In this document: positions 57,486 to 64,000 of the stretch, in pieces | Layout: the number at the start of each line of letters is the position of its first letter | Position numbering within the stretch: position 1 is the stretch's first letter | DNA from: Mesorhizobium sp. ES1-4 | GTDB lineage: Bacteria > Pseudomonadota > Alphaproteobacteria > Rhizobiales > Rhizobiaceae | NCBI RefSeq assembly: GCF_020164745.1 | Contig: NZ_JAIUGV010000007.1 | Location: 124,001-188,000 of the forward strand | Direction: 5' to 3' | Length of the DNA stretch: 64,000 nt | Made by a program: the position numbers and the translations under genes | Notes under the pieces: generated by a model | Databases searched by the model: none | What the model was told of the DNA's origin: nothing | The model's input: only the letters and a program-made list of their open reading frames with translations

Positions 57486-58418
57486 ATGGCGATCCTCTTG
57501 CCGGGAACGCGGGCGCTCAGGACGCTGCAGGCGGCGGCCCGGCACCTCAATTTCACCCGAGCCGCCGACGAGCTTGGCCTGACGCCTGCCGCCGTCAGTC
57601 ACCAGATCAAGGAAATCGAGGATCATCTGGGCATCGTGCTGTTCACCCGTACCAGCCGCACCATCCGGCTGACGGAGGCGGGCACCGTGCTTTACGAGGC
57701 GGCGACCGATACGCTCGACCTGCTTGGCCGGGCGGTGATGCGGGCGCGCAAGATTGCGCGCGGCACGGAATTCCTGAAGGTGACGCTGGACGCGCAATTC
57801 GCGGCGAAATGGCTGATGCGGCGCGTCGAGAATTTCCGCAAGCAGTGTCCGGGCATCGAACTCAGGTTCGACATCGCCTACGGCTTGCGCGATTTCGACC
57901 TGGACGACGTCGATGTCGGCATCCGCTTCGGCGCGGGTAAATATCCGGGACTGAGCGCGCATCGCCTGTTCGACAACATCATCATTCCCGTGTGCAGCCC
58001 GGGCCTCCTGACGTCGGGGCCACCCCTGCGTGAGCCGCGCGACCTGTTCAACCACACGCTTGCCCATATCGAATGGGCCCGGCAGGGCGTGACATGGCCG
58101 AACTGGCGCATGTGGATGGCGGCGGCCGGCATCGACGATTTCGACGACAGCCGCACCATCGTGTTCGGGACATCCACGGATGCTGTCCAGGCAGCGTTGG
58201 ACGGCAATGCTGTCGCGCTCGCCGATTTCGCGATGGTGGCAAACGATCTGTCCGAGGGCCGGCTGGTGCGGCCGTTCGAACTCAGCATCAGGGTTGCGCC
58301 GGAGTTCGCCTATTTCCTGGTCTATCCCCAGGCGATGGCCGAAGATCGCCGTATCGTCGCCTTCCGCGAATGGATCCTCGAGGAAGTCGCCAGGACGCGA
58401 ACGACGGACAAGGCCTGA
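57486..58418 (+). CDS. LysR-family transcriptional regulator, GcvA-like
   Basis: This 310-residue regulator has an N-terminal winged helix (LQAAARHLNFTRAADELGLT, AAVSHQIKEIEDHLGIVLFT) and a periplasmic-binding-like effector domain with DVDVGIRFGAGKYPGLSAHR. The sequence is nearest to GcvA-type regulators. It diverges from the DUF1127 gene across 164 bases and may control it. The frame extends upstream, but MAILLPGTRALRTLQAAAR at 57486 is the standard start. A partial family-B repeat follows directly after the stop. Confidence 0.9.
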   Translation: MAILLPGTRALRTLQAAARHLNFTRAADELGLTPAAVSHQIKEIEDHLGIVLFTRTSRTIRLTEAGTVLYEAATDTLDLLGRAVMRARKIARGTEFLKVTLDAQFAAKWLMRRVENFRKQCPGIELRFDIAYGLRDFDLDDVDVGIRFGAGKYPGLSAHRLFDNIIIPVCSPGLLTSGPPLREPRDLFNHTLAHIEWARQGVTWPNWRMWMAAAGIDDFDDSRTIVFGTSTDAVQAALDGNAVALADFAMVANDLSEGRLVRPFELSIRVAPEFAYFLVYPQAMAEDRRIVAFREWILEEVARTRTTDKA

Positions 58419-58419
58419 T

Positions 58420-58476
58420 CTCTTTTTTGTGCAATTCCGGACGGAAAACCGCGACGCAGTTTTCCTGGAATTGCTC
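58420..58476. repeat. Partial copy of dispersed repeat family B
   Basis: CTCTTTTTTGTGCAATTCC, then GGACGGAAAACCGCGACGC and GTTTTCCTGGAATTGCTC, match the right half of the repeats at 42324 and 43205. The left hairpin is missing. It begins two bases after the LysR stop codon. Confidence 0.85.
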
Positions 58477-58481
58477 GGCGC

Positions 58482-59225
58482 TCAGGACCGGGCATTGTGG
58501 CCGAAGATCATGCGCCGGTACTTTTTCACGTTCCATTTCAGCTTCTTGTACAGAAGCGGCTGCTTTTTGCCGGCGACCGAAGTCTGGAAAGCGCCGTTTT
58601 CACTGCCCTGCTCGACAATCGGCCGCTCGAACCACAGCATCTCGATGCCCAGTTTTTCGTCCATCTGCTCGATCTGATGGTCGATCACGGTGTATATCTT
58701 GTGCTCATCGATCCAGGCACAACGGGCTTCGGCGACCGGGCGGGTGATGAGATAGGAATCGGCGCACCTGGCATGGAGCGCGGGATAGAGCCTTTGGCCC
58801 TTCCGCAATTTCCAGCTCGGCGTGTAATAGGTGCTGCCGTTGCCGAGATAGATGACGGCCTTGCGCGTCGGGCCGCCGAGTTCGGCCAGACCTTGCCGGA
58901 ATTTGGCGACGAAGTCGCGGGCGAGGAAGACGTCATCCTCGAAGACCAGGCAATAGGGCAGGTCGGTCTCAAGGAAATCGCGCCAGATACCGACATGCTT
59001 CAGCGCCAGCGAGACCGCCGGTGGATACGTAAAGGTGGGAGCGACCAGTTCGCTCCGGATATCGGGCGTGATATCCGGCCGGTCCCACTCCGTGTAAAAG
59101 GTGACGGGCACGCCGCGCCGCTCGAACTCGCGGACAATGTGACGGCGCCGGTCGTCATAGCCTTGCTTGACGTGGCAGACCCGGGTGAACACAAGGTCGC
59201 GGGGAAATCCGGACTCGTCGGCCAT
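58482..59225 (-). CDS. Glycosyltransferase family 25 (LPS-type)
   Basis: A protein of about 247 residues with the GT25 start LVFTRVCHVKQGYDDRRRHI and the donor-site motif CLVFEDDVFLARDFVAKFR. Also visible are VIYLGNGSTYYTP and ARCADSYLITRPVAEARCAW. GT25 enzymes add galactose or glucose to lipooligosaccharide; the acceptor here is unknown. It lies 12 bases after the DUF1761 gene. The ATG at 59223-59225 lacks a strong ribosome site. Confidence 0.85.
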   Translation of the reverse strand: MADESGFPRDLVFTRVCHVKQGYDDRRRHIVREFERRGVPVTFYTEWDRPDITPDIRSELVAPTFTYPPAVSLALKHVGIWRDFLETDLPYCLVFEDDVFLARDFVAKFRQGLAELGGPTRKAVIYLGNGSTYYTPSWKLRKGQRLYPALHARCADSYLITRPVAEARCAWIDEHKIYTVIDHQIEQMDEKLGIEMLWFERPIVEQGSENGAFQTSVAGKKQPLLYKKLKWNVKKYRRMIFGHNARS

Positions 59226-59237
59226 CGTCAACGCAGC

Positions 59238-59654
59238 TCAGCTTGCCACGGCGCCGAACCAGCCGATGACCGCGCCGATGATCAGCAGCACGCCAAGCCA
59301 GTGGCCACCGTCGATTAGGGTGAGGTCCCAGCCGAAATTCTCGTAGCGATGGTTGACAGAGAGCGTCGTGGCGACGAAACCCAGCCAAAGCACGAAGCCG
59401 AAGATCAGTCCGGCCAGCCAGGTCGGCTCGCCACCCGTCATCGCGCCGACGACCAGGGCCATGATGCAGGCCATCAGCAGTTCGGCGACGAAGGAGATGA
59501 CGAAGGGCAGCGGAGATCTCTTCATCGTCGCCGGATCGAGCTTCGCGGCCTTCAGCCACGGCTTGCTCAAGGCCATGTACCAGCCGGCACCGAACAGCCA
59601 CGCGACTACGGCGGCGACGATCACCGCGATCCAGTTCACTGCTGAAAAATCCAT
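59238..59654 (-). CDS. DUF1761 membrane protein
   Basis: This 138-residue protein has four hydrophobic segments. It begins DFSAVNWIAVIVAAVVAWLF and includes GAGWYMALSKPWLKA, the pattern of DUF1761 proteins, which are uncharacterised. GGGGGAACTC precedes the ATG at 59652-59654; an in-frame start 30 codons upstream would run into the next gene's promoter region. Followed closely by the GT25 gene. Confidence 0.9.
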   Translation of the reverse strand: MDFSAVNWIAVIVAAVVAWLFGAGWYMALSKPWLKAAKLDPATMKRSPLPFVISFVAELLMACIMALVVGAMTGGEPTWLAGLIFGFVLWLGFVATTLSVNHRYENFGWDLTLIDGGHWLGVLLIIGAVIGWFGAVAS

Positions 59655-59676
59655 GAGTTCCCCCTCCTGTGCGGCT

Positions 59677-60360
59677 TCATGGAAACGCCTGTTTGGCGAT
59701 GGCGTCAAGCAGTCGCCATACGGTCGTACGCTTGATCTCGGCATCCTCGAGCGCCCTTGTCACAGGCACCTGGTAGACGCAAAGCGGCTCCAGCCCCGAT
59801 CGCGGCAGATAGGACCGGCCGGGATCGCCGACCAGGATGTCGGCGCCACGCCGTTTGAGCGCCGAAAACCACGGCATCAGCCTGTCGGCGAAGGGCTTGT
59901 CGTAGAAGACGTCGCCAGCCAGGATCACGTCCCAACCCGCGTCGGCGCCGATGCAGTCCGTGCCGAGGAATTCGAGTTCGACGCCGTTGGCCTCGCCATT
60001 GAGTCGGATCGCGGTGGCGCAGAAAGGATCGATATCGGCGGCGGTTACCTCCGCGGCGCCGGCCTTGGCGGCGGCGATGGCGACGAGGCCGGAACCCGAG
60101 GCGAAGTCGAGCACGCGCCTACCTTGCACGGTGCCTGGATTGTCGATGACATAGCGGGCGAGGCCCTGGCCGCCGGCCCAGGCGAACGCCCAGAAGGGTG
60201 GCGGCAGGCCGATCTCGACCAGTTCGTCCTCGGTCCGCTGCCAAAGATCATGCGCTTCGTCGGCGAGGTGGAGCAGGATCTCCGGCACATGCGGCGGCGC
60301 CATCAGCGCCGTATTGTCCAGGATGAACTTCCTGGCGCTATCGGGAGTAAGTGCTGTCAC
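59677..60360 (-). CDS. METTL20/ETFB-lysine-methyltransferase-like protein
   Basis: This 227-residue class I methyltransferase has motif I RVLDFASGSGLVAIAAAKAG and the family feature GLPPPFWAFAWAGGQGLARY before it. DVILAGDVFYDKPFADRLM is also present. This W-x-G-G-Q-x-L-x-R-Y feature is that of METTL20 (ETFBKMT), which methylates lysines of electron-transfer flavoprotein beta; the Agrobacterium orthologue has been studied. Its GTG start overlaps the EVE gene's stop by four bases (GTGA), so the long upstream frame is not used. Confidence 0.8.
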   Translation of the reverse strand: MTALTPDSARKFILDNTALMAPPHVPEILLHLADEAHDLWQRTEDELVEIGLPPPFWAFAWAGGQGLARYVIDNPGTVQGRRVLDFASGSGLVAIAAAKAGAAEVTAADIDPFCATAIRLNGEANGVELEFLGTDCIGADAGWDVILAGDVFYDKPFADRLMPWFSALKRRGADILVGDPGRSYLPRSGLEPLCVYQVPVTRALEDAEIKRTTVWRLLDAIAKQAFP

Positions 60361-60782
60361 GGAGCCGGCGTCAGGCCGCCCATGCGGCAGACTTCCTTCC
60401 ATTCGGCCGGGGTCACCGGCTGCACGGAAAGCCGTCCGAGCCGCACCAGCGCCATCTCGGCCAGTTTTGGATTGGCCTTGACGTCTTCGAGTGTCGGCGG
60501 GTTCGGCATGTCCCTGACGGCGCGGATGTCGACGCATTCCCAGCGCGGATCATCCGACGTGGTGTCGGGGTGGGCGAGCGCGCAGACCTCGGCGATGCCG
60601 ACCACGTTCAGCCCCTCGTTGGAGTGGTAGAAGAAGCCGAGATCGCCGATCTGCATGGCCTTCATGTTGTTGCGGGCGGCGTAGTTGCGCACGCCGTCCC
60701 ATTGCGTGCCGGCCTTGCCCTTGGCCTTAAGCGCCTCGAAGGAGAAAACCGAAGGTTCGGATTTGAACAGCCAGTAGTTCAT
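60357..60782 (-). CDS. EVE-domain protein
   Basis: This 141-residue EVE domain reads NYWLFKSEPSVFSFEALKAK, GVRNYAARNNMKAMQIGDLG and FFYHSNEGLNVVGIAEVCAL. EVE domains are PUA-like and are thought to read modified bases in RNA or DNA. In rhizobia they sit near tsaD/gpsA as here. It is coupled by a four-base overlap to the methyltransferase. Terminal residues VTPAEWKEVCRMGG are standard. Confidence 0.92.
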   Translation of the reverse strand: MNYWLFKSEPSVFSFEALKAKGKAGTQWDGVRNYAARNNMKAMQIGDLGFFYHSNEGLNVVGIAEVCALAHPDTTSDDPRWECVDIRAVRDMPNPPTLEDVKANPKLAEMALVRLGRLSVQPVTPAEWKEVCRMGGLTPAP

Positions 60783-60823
60783 TTTTTCTCCTCATGCGGC
60801 CCAGGCGTCACGGGCGCCCGGAA

Positions 60824-61120
60824 TTAACTAGCCGCCGGCTTGTTGAACGTCCAGTTCCACGGGCGGATTTCGACGCTTTCGAACAGTCCGGCCTTGGCAT
60901 AGGGGTCGGCGGCCGACAAGGCCTGCGCGCCGTTCATATCCGACGCCTCGACGACGACGAGGCTGCCATTGGGCTTGCCGTCGGCATCGAGGAAAGGGCC
61001 GGCAAAGGCCAGCTTCTTGTCGGCGTTCAGCCCTTCGAGAAAGGCGACATGCTCGGGCCGCGTGTCGAGGCGCACCTGCAGGTTTCCGGGCTTGTCCTTG
61101 CAAATCAGTGCAAACAGCAT
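60824..61120 (-). CDS. yciI: YciI family protein
   Basis: This 98-residue dimeric ferredoxin-like protein starts LFALICKDKPGNLQVRLDTR, with the conserved His in RPEHVAFLEGL. AGPFLDADGKPNGSLVVVEA and the Asp in LSAADPYAKAGLFESVEIRP are also present. YciI is a putative enzyme of unknown substrate. It lies between gpsA and the EVE gene on the same strand, 33 bases after gpsA. Confidence 0.93.
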   Translation of the reverse strand: MLFALICKDKPGNLQVRLDTRPEHVAFLEGLNADKKLAFAGPFLDADGKPNGSLVVVEASDMNGAQALSAADPYAKAGLFESVEIRPWNWTFNKPAAS

Positions 61121-61153
61121 GTCTTTCTCCTGGGTGGTTGGATGAGCGTAGGA

Positions 61154-62176
61154 TCAATCGTTGGTTTCGGTCTTCAGCGGCCGCGTCATCAGGGCCGTCA
61201 CGGCCTGGCCGATGGTGATGGTGCCGTCCAGTATGGCGGCCACGGCGGCTATGATGGGCGCGTCGATGCCGCGCTCGGCGGCGATGCGCGCGGCGATCGC
61301 CGCGGTCGGCACACCTTCGGCCAGCGGCAGTCCGGAAAGCGCCTTGCCTTGCCCGAGCGCCAGCCCATAGGCGAAATTGCGCGACTGCGCCGACGAGCAG
61401 GTAAGCAGCAGGTCGCCAAGGCCGGAGAGCCCCATCAGGGTCTCGGACCTGGCTCCGAAGGCGGCACCGATGCGGCGCAGTTCGACGAAGCCGCGCGTCA
61501 CCATGGCGGCCTGGGCGCTGGCGCCGAGGCCGGCACCGGTGACGGCGCCGGCGGCGATGGCGAAGACGTTCTTCAAGGCGCCGCCGATCTCGACGCCGAT
61601 GAGATCGCCGCTCGAATAGCAGCGCAGATTTTCAGCCGAGAAGCGGGCGGCAAGATCGGCGGCAAGCGCCTCGTCGCCGGCAGCCACGACGACCGCGGTC
61701 GGCAGGCCGCGGGCGACATCGGTGGCGAAGCTCGGGCCCGACAGGGCGGCGACCGGGTTTCTCGGCAGGATCTCCGCGGCGATTGTCGAGAGCAAGGCGC
61801 CGGTGTCGCGCTCGATGCCCTTGGCGCAGAGGACAAGCGGAATGCCGTCCGGCATATGATCCTTCGCGGCCGCCAGCGTCGCCCGCAACGCCTGCGCCGG
61901 CGTCACCGCCAGCACGCAATCGGCGCCGGCAAGCGCTGCCCCGATGTCGCTGGTAGCCTCTATGCCGGGCGCGATGGCGATGCCGGGGAGATAGCGCGGG
62001 TTCTGGCCCTGAGCGATCGAGGCCACCGTTTCGGGGTCACGGGCGAACAGCCGCACCGAATGCCCGGCGCGCAGCATGGCCAGCGCCAGCGCCGTGCCCC
62101 AGGCGCCGCCGCCGAGCACGGCGACACGCCAGCCGTTTTTGCCGGGGCCTTCGCCCTTCATGGCTCGATCGGTCAT
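61154..62176 (-). CDS. gpsA: NAD(P)H-dependent glycerol-3-phosphate dehydrogenase
   Basis: This 340-residue enzyme makes sn-glycerol 3-phosphate for phospholipids. It has the cofactor loop [35 protein letters not shown], the catalytic lysine region [18 protein letters not shown] and [15 protein letters not shown]. The start at 62174-62176 overlaps the tsaD stop (ATGA); a second ATG five codons in is also possible. The frame further upstream lies within tsaD and is not used. Confidence 0.95.
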   Translation of the reverse strand: MTDRAMKGEGPGKNGWRVAVLGGGAWGTALALAMLRAGHSVRLFARDPETVASIAQGQNPRYLPGIAIAPGIEATSDIGAALAGADCVLAVTPAQALRATLAAAKDHMPDGIPLVLCAKGIERDTGALLSTIAAEILPRNPVAALSGPSFATDVARGLPTAVVVAAGDEALAADLAARFSAENLRCYSSGDLIGVEIGGALKNVFAIAAGAVTGAGLGASAQAAMVTRGFVELRRIGAAFGARSETLMGLSGLGDLLLTCSSAQSRNFAYGLALGQGKALSGLPLAEGVPTAAIAARIAAERGIDAPIIAAVAAILDGTITIGQAVTALMTRPLKTETND

Positions 62177-63261
62177 GCCTTGGCTCCGCGCCGGCCGGAG
62201 CCGACCATTGGCGCCGAGACGCTGTCCAGCGGCCAGCGCGAGCGCGGCGCGAAATCGAAGCCGTTCTCTTGTGCCATGCCTTCGCGCAGCCGCTCGATGC
62301 CGGCCCAGGCGATCATCGCGGCATTGTCGGTGCACAGTTTCAGCGGCGGCGCGACGAAGGTGAAACCGGCCTCGGCGCACAGAAGCTCCAGTCTCGCCTT
62401 GATGGCGCGGTTGGCGGCGACGCCGCCAGCGACGACGAGCGCCGGGTTTTCCGTGCCGGGGAACGTTTCGCGAAAGCGTGCCAGCGCGCGCGAAACGCGG
62501 TCGGCGAGCGAATCGGCGACGGCCATCTGGAACGAGGCGCAGATGTCTGCGACATCCTGGTCGCTCAAGGGTTCGATCGCTGTCGCCGCCTGGCGCACGG
62601 CCGTCTTCAAGCCGGAAAAGGAAAAGTCGGGCTGCGCCGAGCCCTTCATCGGCCGCGGGAAGGCAAAACGCGAGGCTTCGCCCGATAGCGCCGCCTTCTC
62701 GACATTGGGGCCGCCAGGATAGGGCAGGCCGAGCATCTTGGCGGTCTTGTCGAAGGCTTCGCCGAGCGCGTCGTCGATGGTGGTTGCCCAGCGCTGATAG
62801 TCGCCGACGCCGCGCACGGCGACGATCTGCGTGTGGCCGCCGGAGACCAGCAGCAAGAGATAGGGGAATGCGAGACCCTCGGTCAGCCGCGCCGTCAAGG
62901 CGTGGCCTTCGAGATGGTTGACGGCGATCAGCGGCTTGCCGGCCGCGGCCGCGATGGCCTTGGCCGTCATCAGGCCGACGATCAGCCCGCCGACGAGGCC
63001 CGGCCCGGCGGTGGCGGCGATCGCATCGATATCGGCCAGGGCCACGCCCGAATCGGCGAGCGCCGCCTCGACGATTCCGTCCAGCGCCTCGACATGGGCG
63101 CGCGCGGCGATCTCCGGCACGACGCCGCCGAACGCGGCATGCTCCTCAATCTGGGAAAGCACGACGTTGGACAGGATTTTCGGCGCGGCATCGCCCTCCA
63201 GCGCCACGACGCTGGCGGCGGTCTCGTCGCAACTCGTCTCAATGCCCAGAACGCGGATCAA
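62173..63261 (-). CDS. tsaD: tRNA N6-adenosine threonylcarbamoyltransferase
   Basis: This 362-residue ASKHA-fold enzyme completes t6A37 on ANN-decoding tRNAs, the substrate later used by MtaB at the other end of this window. It starts [17 protein letters not shown] and has the metal-binding [31 protein letters not shown] and [18 protein letters not shown]. It is divergent from hemC with a 98-base gap. Its stop overlaps gpsA. Confidence 0.96.
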   Translation of the reverse strand: MIRVLGIETSCDETAASVVALEGDAAPKILSNVVLSQIEEHAAFGGVVPEIAARAHVEALDGIVEAALADSGVALADIDAIAATAGPGLVGGLIVGLMTAKAIAAAAGKPLIAVNHLEGHALTARLTEGLAFPYLLLLVSGGHTQIVAVRGVGDYQRWATTIDDALGEAFDKTAKMLGLPYPGGPNVEKAALSGEASRFAFPRPMKGSAQPDFSFSGLKTAVRQAATAIEPLSDQDVADICASFQMAVADSLADRVSRALARFRETFPGTENPALVVAGGVAANRAIKARLELLCAEAGFTFVAPPLKLCTDNAAMIAWAGIERLREGMAQENGFDFAPRSRWPLDSVSAPMVGSGRRGAKA

Positions 63262-63359
63262 TTCGTCGCCATCTCCAGAGATTGTATGTCAAGGCGTTCC
63301 TCGCTAGGAGAGTGCCCGGAAACGCAAAGCCAGCCGGGGGTTATCACGGACCGCGCGCC

Positions 63360-64000
63360 ATGCAAACAACCTTGAAAATCGGAACACGCGGCAGCCCGCT
63401 GGCATTGGCGCAGGCGCATGAAACACAGACGCGGCTGATGGCCGCGCACGGCATGCCGGCGGCGGCGTTCGAGGTGGTTGTCATCTCGACCAGCGGCGAT
63501 CGTATCCAGGACCGGCCGCTGTCGGAAGCCGGCGGCAAGGGCCTGTTCACGAAGGAAATCGAGGAGGCACTGCTCGACGGGCGCATCGACATCGCTGTGC
63601 ATTCGTCGAAGGACATGCCGACGCAACTGCCTGACGGCCTGGAACTGTCCGCCTTCCTGCCGCGCGAGGACGCGCGCGACGCCTTTGTCGGCAGGGCGGC
63701 AAGGACGATCGCGGAATTGCCCAAAGGGGCGAAAGTCGGTTCCTCGTCGCTGCGGCGGCAGGCGCTGATCCGCCGCATGCGGCCGGATCTCGACGTGGTG
63801 ATGTTCCGCGGCAATGTGCAGACGCGGCTGCGCAAGCTCGACGAAGGGGTCGCCGCCGGCACCATCCTGGCCTGCGCCGGACTGAAGCGGCTGGGCCTCG
63901 ACCATCTCATCACCGACCTGATGCCGCTCGACATCTTCCCACCGGCGCCGGGCCAGGGTGCGATCGGCATCGAGACCCGTATCGGCGACCGTCGTGTCGA
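63360..64000 (+). CDS. hemC: Porphobilinogen deaminase (partial, runs off window)
   Basis: 213 residues of the tetrapyrrole enzyme that makes hydroxymethylbilane. It starts [20 protein letters not shown] and shows [57 protein letters not shown] and [12 protein letters not shown]. The dipyrromethane-binding cysteine would lie beyond the edge. The gene is divergent from tsaD; both promoters must lie in 63262-63359. Confidence 0.96.
   Translation, partial: MQTTLKIGTRGSPLALAQAHETQTRLMAAHGMPAAAFEVVVISTSGDRIQDRPLSEAGGKGLFTKEIEEALLDGRIDIAVHSSKDMPTQLPDGLELSAFLPREDARDAFVGRAARTIAELPKGAKVGSSSLRRQALIRRMRPDLDVVMFRGNVQTRLRKLDEGVAAGTILACAGLKRLGLDHLITDLMPLDIFPPAPGQGAIGIETRIGDRRV

Overview
The window is a GC-rich (roughly 63-65 percent by eye) chromosomal stretch of an alphaproteobacterium of the order Hyphomicrobiales. 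It is most probably Mesorhizobium or a close relative. Four things point there: the gene order mdh-sucC-sucD-sucA-sucB-lpd; an Omp19-type lipoprotein; a CenR/OtpR-type regulator; and short palindromic intergenic repeats of the kind scattered through Mesorhizobium and its relatives. The region is core genome. I see no prophage, insertion sequence, CRISPR array, rRNA or tRNA gene.

Layout. Positions 1-6090 (minus strand) hold an FMN reductase (cut by the edge), a PPOX flavoprotein, ispZ/yciB, ftsY, mtaB, dapF and a DUF1328 mini-protein. Positions 6187-10141 hold a frameshifted sugar O-acetyltransferase, an MBL-fold hydrolase, an Omp19/Inh lipoprotein and zapE. Positions 10458-21662 are a long TCA-cycle block: mdh, sucC, cupin, DUF1579, sucD, sucA, sucB, secreted unknown, SDR and lpd, closed by a strong terminator. 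Positions 21684-30303 hold an Ala-Pro repeat membrane protein, a TraB-family protein, a XerC-like recombinase, rimM, trmD, a TSUP permease, rplS, two amino-acid ABC transporter genes and a methyltransferase. Positions 30706-36173 hold leuC, a small conserved protein, two tandem membrane GGDEF proteins and two small secreted proteins. Positions 36429-40296 are sdhC-sdhD-sdhA-DUF3052-sdhB. Positions 40683-49748 hold an OpgB-like phosphoglycerol transferase, yceH, an OsmC protein, a YCII protein, a TerB-like protein, a Ubi hydroxylase, tesB and glnK-amtB. Positions 50077-58418 hold a Met-rich secreted peptide, ftsK, lolA, xth, a cyclic-nucleotide-binding protein, cenR, a YkuD protein, DUF1127 and a LysR regulator. 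Positions 58482-64000 hold GT25, DUF1761, a METTL20-like methyltransferase, EVE, YciI, gpsA and tsaD on the minus strand, and the start of hemC on the plus strand.

The genes cover central carbon flux (2-oxoglutarate dehydrogenase, succinyl-CoA synthetase, malate and succinate dehydrogenases), nitrogen sensing (GlnK-AmtB behind a near-consensus sigma-54 promoter), cell division and envelope (FtsK, ZapE, FtsY, LolA, IspZ, Omp19), and translation and tRNA modification (RimM, TrmD, L19, TsaD, MtaB).

I do not see a self-contained new defence or biosynthetic system. The most unusual signals are non-coding or structural. A palindromic element sits in frame inside ftsY. A roughly 103-bp repeat family supplies the stop codons of two neighbouring genes and the start codon of another. 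A G-quadruplex-prone microsatellite has an inverted partner. Exact CtrA-type boxes lie upstream of ftsK and between two secreted-protein genes. Poorly understood genes (cupin, DUF1579, SDR, DUF3052) are embedded in the suc and sdh operons.
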